A DNA stretch of 64,000 nucleotides from Methanobacterium formicicum DSM 3637 (GCF_000302455.1 NZ_AMPO01000003.1:124001-188000); one strand, 5' to 3'; counted from the first letter of the stretch, positions 43,515-57,147 are shown. The notes: a model not told the origin generated them from the letters alone. Program-made: numbers and translations.

Positions 43515-44312
43515 ATGGTGATGGATTTTTTCAAAAGAATAGGTGTGAATAAAGGGACTTCACGCCTATTTGTGGGAGGAATACATGGTAAGGAAAGTTT
43601 AACCACCATACGCATCATTGAGGCAGCTAATGATATCCAAGTCACTGAAGGATACTTGGAATTATGTAACATGCCCCCCAGCCCTTACCTGAGTACCCTA
43701 AATCCCCTTTACTACCTTTCACTTGCCGGTAGCAGACTCATTGACCTTGTAATGAAAAACCAGCCAAGCATATACTTGGAAATACACTGCTATCGTCCTG
43801 ATAATTATCCTAAACTCACCCGAGAAGATCGCAAAGAAGTTTTCGGAGTGCCCGGCCTGGTGGAACTTGAAAATGGAGTATTAATTGGTTCTATATCTCC
43901 ATTTGCACGTTCTAATTTTTTTGATCTTAATGATTTTCCTTTTACTCTGGAGGTCCCCTGTGATCCTTCCTCAAAATCACTGCAGACATGCATTTCATTC
44001 ATGGAAATACTTGCTGGATCCAGTAACCGTCTGGAGATAATGGAAAAATTAAAGAAAATTTACCCTGAGCAGGTGGAACGTTTGGATAATTATTTTAAGG
44101 ATTATTCCCTGAACTTTCACCTGGCATTTCAGGAAATTAAACAAAGAGCACCGGAAACAGATTTAAAGGATTTCAATGACCTGAATGAATTGATAGTTGA
44201 TGTGATAGAAAAAGGAAATTTTAAAGTAAATCCTAAACAGATCAAACAATTAGAAGGAGCATTCCTTATTTTTAATGAATACAATTCATTCAAATGTAAT
44301 AAAAGACCATAA
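43515..44312 (+). CDS. DUF2119 protein, putative M14-like metallohydrolase
   Basis: 265 residues from the ATG at 43515 (AAGGGA six bases before it). Conserved points: RLFVGGIHGKESLTTI (HxxE, residues about 24-27), SIYLEIHCYRPDNYPKLT (second His) and FTLEVPCDPSS (Glu). This H-x2-E ... H ... E series recalls zinc carboxypeptidases and the succinylglutamate desuccinylase/aspartoacylase group. The family is otherwise listed as DUF2119, restricted to methanogens. The C-terminal 60 residues are extra relative to the paralogue that follows. Catalysis is inference. Confidence 0.82.
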   Translation: MVMDFFKRIGVNKGTSRLFVGGIHGKESLTTIRIIEAANDIQVTEGYLELCNMPPSPYLSTLNPLYYLSLAGSRLIDLVMKNQPSIYLEIHCYRPDNYPKLTREDRKEVFGVPGLVELENGVLIGSISPFARSNFFDLNDFPFTLEVPCDPSSKSLQTCISFMEILAGSSNRLEIMEKLKKIYPEQVERLDNYFKDYSLNFHLAFQEIKQRAPETDLKDFNDLNELIVDVIEKGNFKVNPKQIKQLEGAFLIFNEYNSFKCNKRP

Positions 44313-44397
44313 ACAAAAAAAACCAGGAACATAGTATAATTATTTTTAACCAAATCTATTTTAATCAAATTCTAAATTTCAGGTAAAACCTTGGTAA

Positions 44398-45030
44398 ATG
44401 AACTTTAATCAGGTGATGGTTTTGGCTTACTTTAAAATCATAGATAAAGGAAATGGAATAAACCGGCTTTTTATAGGTGGAGTTCATGGAAGGGAAGGTT
44501 TGAGCACTATTAAAGCCCTTCAGGAGATTAAGGATGAGGATGTGGATGAAGGAAAACTGGTGATCCACAACTGTGATGTGAGCCTCTACCGGAGCACCCT
44601 TGATCCTCTTTACTATGAATCCAAGGTGGGTAAAGAAGTTCTGTACTTAATAAACTATTATAAACCCCAAATCTACGTGGAAGCGCACTGTTATAAAGAA
44701 AAAAGCTACAATAGATTGACTTCTCCGATGAGATGGATCAAAGAGAAAGTTCCGCCACTTATAGAACTGGGTAAAGGAGTACTCCTGGGATCAGCATCTC
44801 CGAATATTAGAACCACTTATTTTACCAGAAATGATGTTTGTATCACACTGGAAATGCCATGCAATCCTTCGCGGGATTCTCTGGATGTTTACCTGAATGT
44901 TTTAAGAATATTTGCTGTCTCAAATAATAGGGATGAAGTGGAAAAAAGGATGGAAAAAAGTTATCCATCTCAGGTAGAGACTGCTCGCAAGTATGCTCGG
45001 GAGTTTTTTGGGGATTATCCGCCATTTTAG
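44398..45030 (+). CDS. DUF2119 protein, second paralogue
   Basis: 210 residues, paralogous to the gene 85 bases upstream: RLFIGGVHGREGLSTIKAL (HxxE), QIYVEAHCYKEKSYNRLT and VCITLEMPCNPSRDSLDV keep the same His-Glu-His-Glu points. It lacks the C-terminal extension of its neighbour. Translation may start at 44398, or at the TTG at 44422 just after AGGTGATG. The tandem pair suggests either a heteromer or two substrates. It ends 22 bases before the convergent fen1 gene. Confidence 0.82.
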   Translation: MNFNQVMVLAYFKIIDKGNGINRLFIGGVHGREGLSTIKALQEIKDEDVDEGKLVIHNCDVSLYRSTLDPLYYESKVGKEVLYLINYYKPQIYVEAHCYKEKSYNRLTSPMRWIKEKVPPLIELGKGVLLGSASPNIRTTYFTRNDVCITLEMPCNPSRDSLDVYLNVLRIFAVSNNRDEVEKRMEKSYPSQVETARKYAREFFGDYPPF

Positions 45031-45052
45031 ATGTTTGATTGTCAGTGCTGAT

Positions 45053-46039
45053 TTAAAACCACTGTTCCAGGCTGCTCTGGGTGGTTTGCAATTTTTTGAG
45101 CTTATCCACAGCACTTAAAACTCTGTTTTGAGAAAAATCATGTTCTCCACAGAGGAAATTCACAATACCTTCTTCGTCAGCTTTTTGCCATTTCAGATCA
45201 TAGTCTGAATCCACATCATGGTTAAGGAACATTTCACGCAGGGTACGGGGATCCACATCAAGTTCAATATCCAGCTTTTCCAGGATATGATAGATGTCAC
45301 CATGTTCTTTAATGAGTTTCAAACCCTTTTTAGCTCCAATTCCCTTGATTCCCTGGTTGAAATCCGTGCCCACCATAATGGCAAGATCCACCAGTTGTTC
45401 ACGGGTTATGCTCAAGTTTTCCAGGATCTTGTTCAGTTCAATGATTTCGGGGGTTTTCTGAGTTCCACTGATGGTCAGGTTTTTAACCATGCGCGGTGCT
45501 CCGAATAACATGCAATCATAATCCTGGGAGGCAACACACCATGCGTCCCCTTGTGCAACCATGTAAGATGCCTGGGCTTCCCCTTCCCCCTTAGCCTGGA
45601 TATATGGAATTCCCATGAGTTTAATCAGTTTTTTAGAACCTTCCACAATTTCAGGGAACATACGGGAAGATCTGACCGCGAATTTCCTGGCATCATCTAA
45701 ACGCCCTTCTTCTAAGGCTTCTTTCCACCTGCGCTCTGATTCTTCCTTTATTTCCCTTCTTTTTTGTTGTGTTTCTTTTTTAAGGGCACTGGACTGGCCA
45801 TCGAAAACATAGATGGGTTTAATTCCCTTTTCCACCAGGGATGATGTGCGGTATAAGATTCCACTAAAATGAGAGGTAATTCTTCCATTCTGGTCCTTGA
45901 GGGGAGTACCGTCGATCTGACGGATACTGGAAAGAAACTGGTAAATGACATTGGCTGCATCCAGAGCCACCACTTTACCATCCAGATCCTCAAATTTAAT
46001 TTCTTCTGGAGATACTATGTCCTTGAACTTCACACCCAT
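45053..46039 (-). CDS. fen: Flap endonuclease 1
   Basis: 328 residues. It removes 5' flaps during Okazaki fragment maturation and repair. The XPG N part (KVVALDAANVIYQFLSSIRQIDGTPLKD, YVFDG), the XPG I part (GIPYIQAKGEGEAQASYMVAQGDAWCVASQDYDCMLFG) and the helix-hairpin-helix (TDFNQGIKGIGAKKGLKLIKEHG) are complete, with the metal-binding acidic residues. The C-terminal QSSLEQWF is a PCNA-interacting (PIP) box. It is a single gene. Confidence 0.97.
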   Translation of the reverse strand: MGVKFKDIVSPEEIKFEDLDGKVVALDAANVIYQFLSSIRQIDGTPLKDQNGRITSHFSGILYRTSSLVEKGIKPIYVFDGQSSALKKETQQKRREIKEESERRWKEALEEGRLDDARKFAVRSSRMFPEIVEGSKKLIKLMGIPYIQAKGEGEAQASYMVAQGDAWCVASQDYDCMLFGAPRMVKNLTISGTQKTPEIIELNKILENLSITREQLVDLAIMVGTDFNQGIKGIGAKKGLKLIKEHGDIYHILEKLDIELDVDPRTLREMFLNHDVDSDYDLKWQKADEEGIVNFLCGEHDFSQNRVLSAVDKLKKLQTTQSSLEQWF

Positions 46040-46198
46040 ACTAAATTCAACCCCTAAATCGTATCGTAATAAATCATTAACAATATTTGAATCATTAAAA
46101 TGTACTATTAATTTGTATTATTTGTTGGATTATGTATTTTTTTTAGTTCAATTGGCTTGTAACCTGTTAATGGATGATTTATAGTTTAATAAATGAAT

Positions 46199-47979
<1,781 letters not shown>

Positions 47980-48108
47980 AAATAAAACACCATTAACAAT
48001 AGTAAAATATGATTATTGTTTACTTTTTTATTTTTAGATTGATTCATTAAATTATTCCAGTTACCTAAGTAATCTAATAGGTTATCCAGCTAAATCAATG
48101 GGATGTGC

Positions 48109-49284
48109 TTAAAACTCAAATGGGCCTCGAACTGAACGTACGATATCGTTGAAAACGTTATCGTTGATGTATTTCCCTTCTTCTCGTTTTTCCTTTACCA
48201 TGCCAACGATTTTACACAACTCATCTTTGGTAACAGCAATCCCGCATTCATCCAGTTTGGCCTTCACTGCTCTGCAACCGGAGTGTTTACCAAGCACAAT
48301 CCGTCTTTGATGGCCGATAAGTTCAGGGAGGAATGGTTCATAGGTTAAAGGTTCTTCAATCACTGCGTCCACGTGTATGCCTGATTCGTGTCGAAACACG
48401 TTTTTACCCACAATGGGCTTGTTATCAGGAACTTTCATATTGGTAAGTTTTTCTACCATCTGGGAAAGTTCATAGAACACACCAATGTTATAATCCAGAT
48501 CCACTCCGTAAATAAGGAGTAAGGTCATGACCAGTTCCTCAAGGGAGGTGTTGCCTGCTCTTTCACCTATCCCATTAACTGTAGTGGAAACTGCAGTGGC
48601 ACCTGCCAGTAAACCTGAAATACAATTTGACAGAGCCATTCCAAAGTCATTATGGCAGTGTAAGGCTATTTCTATGTTAATTTCTTTTCTTAACTCCCTC
48701 ACCAGATAATCCATACCCTGGGGACTTATTGCACCAACTGTATCGGCAATGTGTACCCGATCCGCACCATAAGTCTCTGCTTTATTGTAAACATTTTTCA
48801 AAAAGTCTAGATCAGTACGGGTTGCATCTTCTGCTGAGAATGCCACAAAAAGACCGTGATCTTTGGCGTGTTCAATTGAGTTCATGCAGATGTTCAAAGC
48901 ATCTTCCGGGGTTACGTTAAGCTTATGTTTAAGATGAAGAGCAGATGTACCCAGGAAAGTGATTATTCCATCTACATCACAATCAATGGCTGTGTCTATA
49001 TCTTCTTTCTTGGTACGGGAGAGTGCTAATATCTGAGCATCTAAATTTTCATCTGCAATAGCCTTCACTGAACGTTTTTCTTCACGGGAAACTACGGGGA
49101 AACCTGCTTCAATCTGGTGTAATCCCAATTCATCAAGTTTTCGTGCTATCTGAAGTTTTTCTGGTGTCCGGAGACAGACACCTGGTGTTTGTTCACCATC
49201 CCGAAGTGTAGTGTCATAAACAGTGATTTTTTCCGGAAATTTTAAATCAACGGACTGGTTATAAGGACTTACGAAATATTTCAA
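48109..49284 (-). CDS. aksA: Homocitrate synthase AksA
   Basis: 391 residues. It begins with TTG at 49284, which has AGGTGG seven bases before it. The acyl-transfer barrel of the isopropylmalate/homocitrate synthase family is clear: VYDTTLRDGEQTPGVCL, IALHCHNDFGMALSNCISGLLAGATAVSTTVNGIGERAGNTSLEEL. The absence of a LeuA-type regulatory domain (about 390 versus 500 residues) points to AksA and not LeuA or CimA. It starts the 2-oxosuberate part of coenzyme B synthesis. hacA follows 129 bases downstream. Confidence 0.9.
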   Translation of the reverse strand: MKYFVSPYNQSVDLKFPEKITVYDTTLRDGEQTPGVCLRTPEKLQIARKLDELGLHQIEAGFPVVSREEKRSVKAIADENLDAQILALSRTKKEDIDTAIDCDVDGIITFLGTSALHLKHKLNVTPEDALNICMNSIEHAKDHGLFVAFSAEDATRTDLDFLKNVYNKAETYGADRVHIADTVGAISPQGMDYLVRELRKEINIEIALHCHNDFGMALSNCISGLLAGATAVSTTVNGIGERAGNTSLEELVMTLLLIYGVDLDYNIGVFYELSQMVEKLTNMKVPDNKPIVGKNVFRHESGIHVDAVIEEPLTYEPFLPELIGHQRRIVLGKHSGCRAVKAKLDECGIAVTKDELCKIVGMVKEKREEGKYINDNVFNDIVRSVRGPFEF

Positions 49285-49845
49285 AACATTACCACCTGTT
49301 TTTAGATATTATACAATAAATGTTTGAATTCCATCCAATAATGAATTAAATCTGGAATATAATTATTATAACTATGATTTTCTGGAATTCTGTGATTTTC
49401 ATTGGATAATCACTAGGATAGAAATATCCATAGACTATCTTGGATCATTATTATTTAAATATAAATGAACTTTTCGTTTTAATCCTAAATTTCACCGGAT
49501 AACAAATTCCGGTTGCCGGTGGAGTAACATTTAGTTCTTTTTTAAACCTCAATATGTGCTCTTAATAAAAACAACAGGTTTTCAGGGTTATTTTGGGATT
49601 AAACTTAATATTTAAGGTAAATTCAAACGGAAAATTCATCTATTTTTTTATTAAGGTGGATTCAAGATAGTGAATTTCATTTTAATAATAACAAATATTT
49701 AAACTTAAATTCAAGTAATGGAAGTCTCGGTATGGGGATTATTCAGAGGGGATCATCCAGGTATGATTAAGAAATTAAGATTATTGATTTTAATTGTATA
49801 GGATTATTGATCTTATTTTTTTTGAACTTCCATTAGATTTTTCAC
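49285..49845. other. Intergenic region, possible small RNA near 49490
   Basis: 560 bases, AT-rich except at 49491-49523, where CACCGG (49493-49498) and CCGGTG (49516-49521) could pair and CCGG occurs three times. A TATA-like AAATATAAATG (about 49457-49467) stands about 25 bases upstream. Otherwise nothing is recognised; aksA's promoter must lie in the left part. Confidence 0.35.
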
Positions 49846-50385
49846 TTAAATCTCCATTAGTTCAAGGTAAGATCTTCTTTCAAAACCATCTTCTATCCCT
49901 ATCTTTGAATAGGTGGCAAAAATCTCATCCAATGCTTCTTGGGTGTCGTTACCCTCTTCAATTTCTTTTTCAATCTCCACGAAACTGCCCACTTTCTGAA
50001 CTTCATCCAGGGTTATAACCAGATCCTTTAGGGAGTAAATAGTTCTATTCTTTCTCACGGTTGCCACTGGACGGAAACTGAGATTTTGAAAAATATCAGC
50101 CACTTTATGAGAGTCTTCCACTCCCACTTCAATTTCTTTCCGGGTTTTACTCACTTCATCCATCTTGGCGCCCTTGTAGGTTATGAATATTTTTTCTGAA
50201 GATTCATCTGTGACTTTTCTTATTCTGAGGGCTTCATCAGTCTGTGCGAAGTCTCTGTGGGGTGCATTAAAATAAACGTCCTCCTGAAATTCCTCCCCAA
50301 CTCTTCTGGCACCAATTTCGACCAGTTTTTCTTCCAATGCACCCTTATCTTGAGGTGCGTGGGCTTTAACTTCCACTTCGATCAT
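49846..50385 (-). CDS. CYTH-domain (triphosphate tunnel) enzyme
   Basis: 179 residues. The ExExK signature is at the N-terminus (MIEVEVKAHAP); further tunnel residues are in EALRIRKV, FITYKGAKMDEVSKTRKEIEVGVED, LVITLDEVQKVGSFVEIEKEI. This fold acts on triphosphates: class IV adenylate cyclase, thiamine triphosphatase or inorganic triphosphatase. Archaeal members like this one are usually annotated as CyaB-type, but the substrate is open. AGGAG precedes the ATG. Confidence 0.9.
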   Translation of the reverse strand: MIEVEVKAHAPQDKGALEEKLVEIGARRVGEEFQEDVYFNAPHRDFAQTDEALRIRKVTDESSEKIFITYKGAKMDEVSKTRKEIEVGVEDSHKVADIFQNLSFRPVATVRKNRTIYSLKDLVITLDEVQKVGSFVEIEKEIEEGNDTQEALDEIFATYSKIGIEDGFERRSYLELMEI

Positions 50386-50476
50386 GTTTAACTCCTGAAT
50401 TTTTAGTGATGATTATAAAGTTAGCTGATTTTAAAAAAATGTATTATGTTTTTGGGTTAACAACTCGATTCTATTT

Positions 50477-50881
50477 CTACCCCACACGTGTTTCAATTGA
50501 ATTTCGTATATAGATGCGGGCATCATCTATCTGGGTTAAATAATTATCCACCATGTTCTCCATAATTTCATAAGATTTTATTTTAGCATCCCTCTTTTTT
50601 AAGACACTCTTCTTCTTTTTTATTCTTTTTTGAACTTTTCTAGCACTTTCTTTTTGTTTATCTTCTGGTGAGGGATTTAATTCCTTTAAAATCAACAAAT
50701 ATTCTTTTCTGATGTTCCTTATATCCACCCTGATGTTGTGCCTCATCTTTTTCAAGATATCTTCATACTCTTCCAGTTCATTAAGGGTTTGCATGGCTTC
50801 TTTGATGGTTGAAACATTTATTTCCATTCCGTCAATTCCGAGTTCATCGAGTTGTTGTTGGTAAAATTTGGGACCGAACAT
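50477..50881 (-). CDS. Small coiled-coil protein, function unknown
   Basis: 134 residues, predicted almost wholly helical. A long charged part (residues 35-110) with heptad-like leucines and a very basic patch (ARKVQKRIKKKKSVLKKRDAKIKSYE) could bind nucleic acid. No known motif. It is divergent from the TBP gene across 434 bases and 90 bases upstream of the CYTH gene on the same strand. Confidence 0.65.
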   Translation of the reverse strand: MFGPKFYQQQLDELGIDGMEINVSTIKEAMQTLNELEEYEDILKKMRHNIRVDIRNIRKEYLLILKELNPSPEDKQKESARKVQKRIKKKKSVLKKRDAKIKSYEIMENMVDNYLTQIDDARIYIRNSIETRVG

Positions 50882-51861
<980 letters not shown>

Positions 51862-51880
51862 TTCTATCTTTTTACGTAAA

Positions 51881-53385
<1,505 letters not shown>

Positions 53386-53427
53386 GGCCATTTCTGGCCC
53401 ACACCCTCATTTTTTATTTTTTTATTT
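53386..53427 (+). terminator. Hairpin and T-tract after the SerB-like gene
   Basis: GGCCA-TTTC-TGGCC (53386-53399) right after the stop codon, followed by T-rich DNA to 53427. A plausible intrinsic-type terminator. Confidence 0.6.
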
Positions 53428-53485
53428 TCAGGTTTTTTTGTTATCAATTTATCCAGTAACTAATTTAAGGCATTATAACTGGAAT

Positions 53486-53534
53486 ATTAAGGATAATTAT
53501 TATAACCGAACATTAAGGATAATCAATAACCGAA
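53486..53534 (+). repeat. Short direct repeat before the MFS gene
   Basis: ATTAAGGATAAT then TAACCGAA occurs twice (from 53486 and from 53512, period 26, with a three-base indel). It lies about 60 to 110 bases before the ATG and could be a regulator site. Confidence 0.4.
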
Positions 53535-53593
53535 ATAGTTGTTAATTCCACTTTATTATTACTTATAAAAATTTTAATGGGCTTGGTGAATAA

Positions 53594-55009
53594 ATGAAAC
53601 CTACTGATAATTCTTTTAAGGTTAATAATGATGTTAAAATAGCTGCACTTTTAGTAGCATCCATAGCTTCCTTTTTCACACCATTCATGGGAACCTCAAT
53701 TAACATTGCTCTACCCACCATTGGAATTGATTTTGGGGCAGATGCAATCCTCTTAAACTGGGTTACCAATGGATTTCTCTTAGCAGCTGCTATTTTTGCA
53801 GTTCCATTGGGAAGAGTGGCGGATATACATGGAATGAAGAAGATATTCACCTATGGAATCATCATATTCACGGTGGCATCTCTTTTCTGCGCCTTAGCCC
53901 CCTCTTCAATTGTTTTAATAGCATTCCGGGTGCTCCAGGGAATTGGGTCAGCCATGATCTTCGTTACCGGCTTGGCCATAATAACTTCAGTTTTTCACCC
54001 TAAAAACAGGGGAAAGGCTATTGGTATAAATGTAGCTGCAGTTTATGTTGGATTATCCCTGGGCCCGGTAATTGGTGGTCTCATGACCCAGTACCTGGGT
54101 TGGAGGAGTTTATTTTTATTAATGATACCATTTGGTATCATGGTGGTGGCCATAGTATTCTGGAAACTCAAAGATGAATGGGCTGCCTCCCGGGGAGAGA
54201 AATTTGACTGGGTGGGTTCAATACTCTACAGTATAATGCTGTTTTTAGTCATGTACGGGTTCTCAAATCTCCCACAACTTGACGGTTGGATCATGTTAAT
54301 TATGGGAATTGCAGGATTTTTCGCATTCCTCAGATGGGAACTCAGGAGCAAAAGCCCGGTGTTTAATGTCAGATTGTTTAAAAATACATCCTTCACATTT
54401 TCCTCAATAGCAGCACTTATCAATTACAGTGCCACATTCGCGGTAACTCTGCTTTTGAGTTACTATCTTCAGTACATTAGGGGATTTGAACCCCAGACTG
54501 CTGGATTAATACTGGTGGCTCAACCTATACTAATGGCCATAACCGCACCTCTGGCAGGTCGAATGTCAGACCGGATCGACGCCCGTCTCATTGCTACCAC
54601 CGGGATGGCAGTGGTTGCCTTAGGTCTATTCACATTCACTTTCATTGGTTCTGATACATCCCTGATTAATATCATCATAGGGCTGGCAGTACTGGGACTG
54701 GGATTCGGACTCTTCTCATCACCAAACACCAATGTAATAATGGGTTCAGTGGAAAGAAAATTCTATGGAGTGGCCTCAGCCACAGTGAGCACCATGAGAC
54801 TAATAGGCCAGACCATGAGTATTGGGATTGCCACCCTGGTCTTTGCTCTTTTACTGGGAAGGGTGCAGATCACACCGGAACAATACCCTGCACTTCTGGG
54901 AAGTATACACATCTGTTTTGTGGTTTTCACTATCCTCTGTTTTGTGGGAGTATTCATATCCTGGTACAGGGGAGAAAGTGATTACCAGGAAGAAAAGGAT
55001 GGACACTAA
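53594..55009 (+). CDS. MFS drug exporter, DHA2 (14-helix) type
   Basis: 471 residues with about 14 hydrophobic segments. Motif A is in GRVADIHGMKKIFTYG, and the DHA2 signature is in LGPVIGGLMTQYLGWRSLFLLMIPFG. It should be a proton-driven exporter of hydrophobic compounds like EmrB/QacA. GGTGA lies five bases before the ATG. It is a single gene, convergent with npdG; no regulator is adjacent. Confidence 0.9.
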   Translation: MKPTDNSFKVNNDVKIAALLVASIASFFTPFMGTSINIALPTIGIDFGADAILLNWVTNGFLLAAAIFAVPLGRVADIHGMKKIFTYGIIIFTVASLFCALAPSSIVLIAFRVLQGIGSAMIFVTGLAIITSVFHPKNRGKAIGINVAAVYVGLSLGPVIGGLMTQYLGWRSLFLLMIPFGIMVVAIVFWKLKDEWAASRGEKFDWVGSILYSIMLFLVMYGFSNLPQLDGWIMLIMGIAGFFAFLRWELRSKSPVFNVRLFKNTSFTFSSIAALINYSATFAVTLLLSYYLQYIRGFEPQTAGLILVAQPILMAITAPLAGRMSDRIDARLIATTGMAVVALGLFTFTFIGSDTSLINIIIGLAVLGLGFGLFSSPNTNVIMGSVERKFYGVASATVSTMRLIGQTMSIGIATLVFALLLGRVQITPEQYPALLGSIHICFVVFTILCFVGVFISWYRGESDYQEEKDGH

Positions 55010-55177
55010 ATTTTTTATAAAATTAAACATATTTTATTAAAATTTAAAACAAATATTTTTTTATAATACCACTTTTTTTTAACCCCACTAAATTATCAAA
55101 AATGGTAATTAGGTACTTAAAAAATTAATATTGGAATGTCTTTCAATCATTAAAAAAATTAATAAATAAATTAATTA

Positions 55178-55855
55178 TCACAGTTTGCACTCGGGGTTTA
55201 TGCCAGTTATTCGTATTCCTGCATCTTTACAGGTTTTTTGAATGTTCAAACCTATGAGCAGTGGAGTGATTTTTTCTATGATCTGGGCTCTTTCCAGGGG
55301 TCCACAGTCTACAACCTGTACTCCGGGTATTTGTTCAATTAATTTAGCAGCTGTCGCTTTAGATTCTGGGTTATCGCCGGATATGAGGCAATCACAGTCT
55401 ATGGGTTCGTTGAAATTCATCAGGGCTCCACTGCTGATGTTGTTGAATGCACAGATAATATTGGTTTCTGGTAGGGTCTTCTGTGCTCTTTCTGATGCTG
55501 CTCCTTCCGGTAGGTATATGCATCGGGTGGGTGATCCTCCTATTGCTGATTCTAAAGGTCCAGTTGCGTCTAATAATATTTTACCCTTTGCTTCTTCTTT
55601 AATTGAGAGTAAAGTTGATTTTTGAGCTGCTAATGGTACAGTTAAAACCAAAATTTCAGCTTCTGCTGCAGCATCAACGTTTTCGGCAGCTTTAAGATTC
55701 TCTACATTGTCTAAAAGATCTTTAACTTTGTCTACTGCTGTTTGGGCTTTTTCTATGGTTCTTGATCCGATTATAACCTCTTCTCCTGCTTGTACAAATC
55801 GTATTGCAATTCCAAGTCCCTGTCCACCAGTTCCACCTATTATTGCTATTTTCAT
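55178..55855 (-). CDS. npdG: F420H2:NADP+ oxidoreductase
   Basis: 225 residues from the ATG at 55855, with GGAGTG seven bases before it. NADP binding by IAIIGGTGGQGLGIAIRFVQAGEEVIIGSRTIEKA, followed by EILVLTVPLAAQKSTL, LLDATGPL, NIICAFNNISSGALMNF and DCLISGDNPESKATAAKLIEQIPGVQVVDCGPL. It passes hydride between coenzyme F420 and NADP. Its TATA element overlaps an element repeated before the SDR gene beyond tetR. Confidence 0.95.
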   Translation of the reverse strand: MKIAIIGGTGGQGLGIAIRFVQAGEEVIIGSRTIEKAQTAVDKVKDLLDNVENLKAAENVDAAAEAEILVLTVPLAAQKSTLLSIKEEAKGKILLDATGPLESAIGGSPTRCIYLPEGAASERAQKTLPETNIICAFNNISSGALMNFNEPIDCDCLISGDNPESKATAAKLIEQIPGVQVVDCGPLERAQIIEKITPLLIGLNIQKTCKDAGIRITGINPECKL

Positions 55856-55924
55856 TTTAACACTCCTTTTTATCCATCTATCTACCATGTTTGGTATCTA
55901 TTTTTGTAAGGTGGAAGTTCTTTT

Positions 55925-55962
55925 ATATAAACATAGCGATTGTTCTGTTTGTAATGATTAAT
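55925..55962 (-). promoter_or_regulatory. 38-bp promoter element of npdG (copy 1)
   Basis: Read leftward it starts ATTAATCATTACAAAC and ends GCTATGTTTATAT, the last seven bases being the TATA box. It contains a 22-bp imperfect palindrome AAACA-N12-TGTTT (55929-55950, 16 of 22 positions symmetric). The same element, two bases different, lies at 57110-57147 before the SDR gene. Confidence 0.85.
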
Positions 55963-56081
55963 CACGATGTGATTTCTTTAAAAATTTGTCTCTAAAGATT
56001 GGAAATCTAAAGATTGGAAAATTATAACAATAATCACTACTCCAAAAAAGAGTTTTAAAACGTAAAAAAGAATATTTGGGT

Positions 56082-56681
56082 TTATTTTTTCATATAATCC
56101 CATAATTGGTCTATGTTGGTTCGTAATGTTTTTTCAAGGGGCAGAGTTGGCATTATCACCCACATTACAATTGTTCCAACCAGAACAGTTTGAGTCATCA
56201 TGGCTAGTTCATTAAGATCCACATCTGTTCTAATTATTCCATGGGATATACCATCTTCAATCACATCTTTGTTGAATTTAAACAGGTTATAATAAAATTC
56301 AGTGTAATGTTCACTTATTATATCATATTTCTGGACACCTTCAAGTAACAACAGATTCAAGACTCTGTAATCTATTTTTGTTGTGCTTTCCACCAGCTGG
56401 GTGGTCTGATCCTCTCCTATCATGGATAGTGCTGCACTTTTTAATTTTTCTTTTGGTGTGCCTTCAAAATGTCTAATCTGTTCTATAGTTGAATTAAAAT
56501 AGTTAAAAATGTATTTTTGAATCACTGCGACCATCAAAGCCTCTTTACTGTCAAAGTGATAGTAAAAACCACCAGTAGTAATATCTGATGCTTTTATAAC
56601 TTCATTTAATGAAACACCAGCAAATCCTTTTTTTAGAAAAAGCTTGAAAGCTGTTTCCAGAATTCTAGATTTTGTTTCCAT
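56082..56681 (-). CDS. TetR-family transcriptional regulator
   Basis: 199 residues. The N-terminal helix-turn-helix is the TetR type: RILETAFKLFLKKGFAGVSLNEVIKASDITTGGFYYHFDSKEALMVAVIQKY (residues 6-57). The rest is a helical ligand-binding domain. It lies between npdG and the SDR-ABM genes, both of whose promoters carry the same element, so it is the likely regulator of both. Its own promoter (TTATATATGG about 60 bases upstream) shows no copy of that element. Confidence 0.93.
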   Translation of the reverse strand: METKSRILETAFKLFLKKGFAGVSLNEVIKASDITTGGFYYHFDSKEALMVAVIQKYIFNYFNSTIEQIRHFEGTPKEKLKSAALSMIGEDQTTQLVESTTKIDYRVLNLLLLEGVQKYDIISEHYTEFYYNLFKFNKDVIEDGISHGIIRTDVDLNELAMMTQTVLVGTIVMWVIMPTLPLEKTLRTNIDQLWDYMKK

Positions 56682-57075
56682 GATTTGTCATCTTCTTTAA
56701 TTTTTTTAGAGTGTATCTAATCTTAAAACCATATATAATCTTAAAAGTATTCTGGGACACTATGGATGTAATGAAAACCCCGGATTAGGAAATCAGTTCC
56801 AAATTGTGTATTGTAATTCTATGAGGAAAACGATTAATAAACTTTTATCATATAAATCTTAAATGAATTAGAGTTTTTAATCATTATTAAACCTATATTA
56901 AGTCTAAATGATGTTAAAAATATGATAATTTGGTTCTTAAGTGGGATTAATTAAATTAAGCTGTTCAAATATATTTATATCTCAATTTTAACTGTAAATG
57001 TGCTAATTTATTCTAATAAATATGATATTTATCTTTTATTTTCTTAAATAGTTAAAATTCACCATTTTTTTCGGA

Positions 57076-57104
57076 ATTACAAAGAGAACAATCACTATAA
57101 ATAT
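57076..57104 (+). promoter_or_regulatory. Degenerate upstream copy of the npdG/SDR element (copy 3)
   Basis: ATTACAAAGAGAACAATCAC... at 57076 matches the core of the element; the second palindrome arm is lost (ATAAAT in place of TGTTTAT). It is 41 bp from the copy at 57117 (same internal point), about four helical turns. Confidence 0.6.
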
Positions 57105-57109
57105 GGATT

Positions 57110-57147
57110 ATTAATCATTACAAACAGAGTAATCGCTATGTTTATAT
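57110..57147 (+). promoter_or_regulatory. 38-bp promoter element of the SDR gene (copy 2)
   Basis: Differs from the npdG copy at two bases only. The 22-bp palindrome (AAACA-N12-TGTTT) is at 57122-57143 and its right arm enters the TATA box TTTATAT (57141-57147). A repressor bound there would block TBP. Transcription would start near 57172. Confidence 0.85.
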
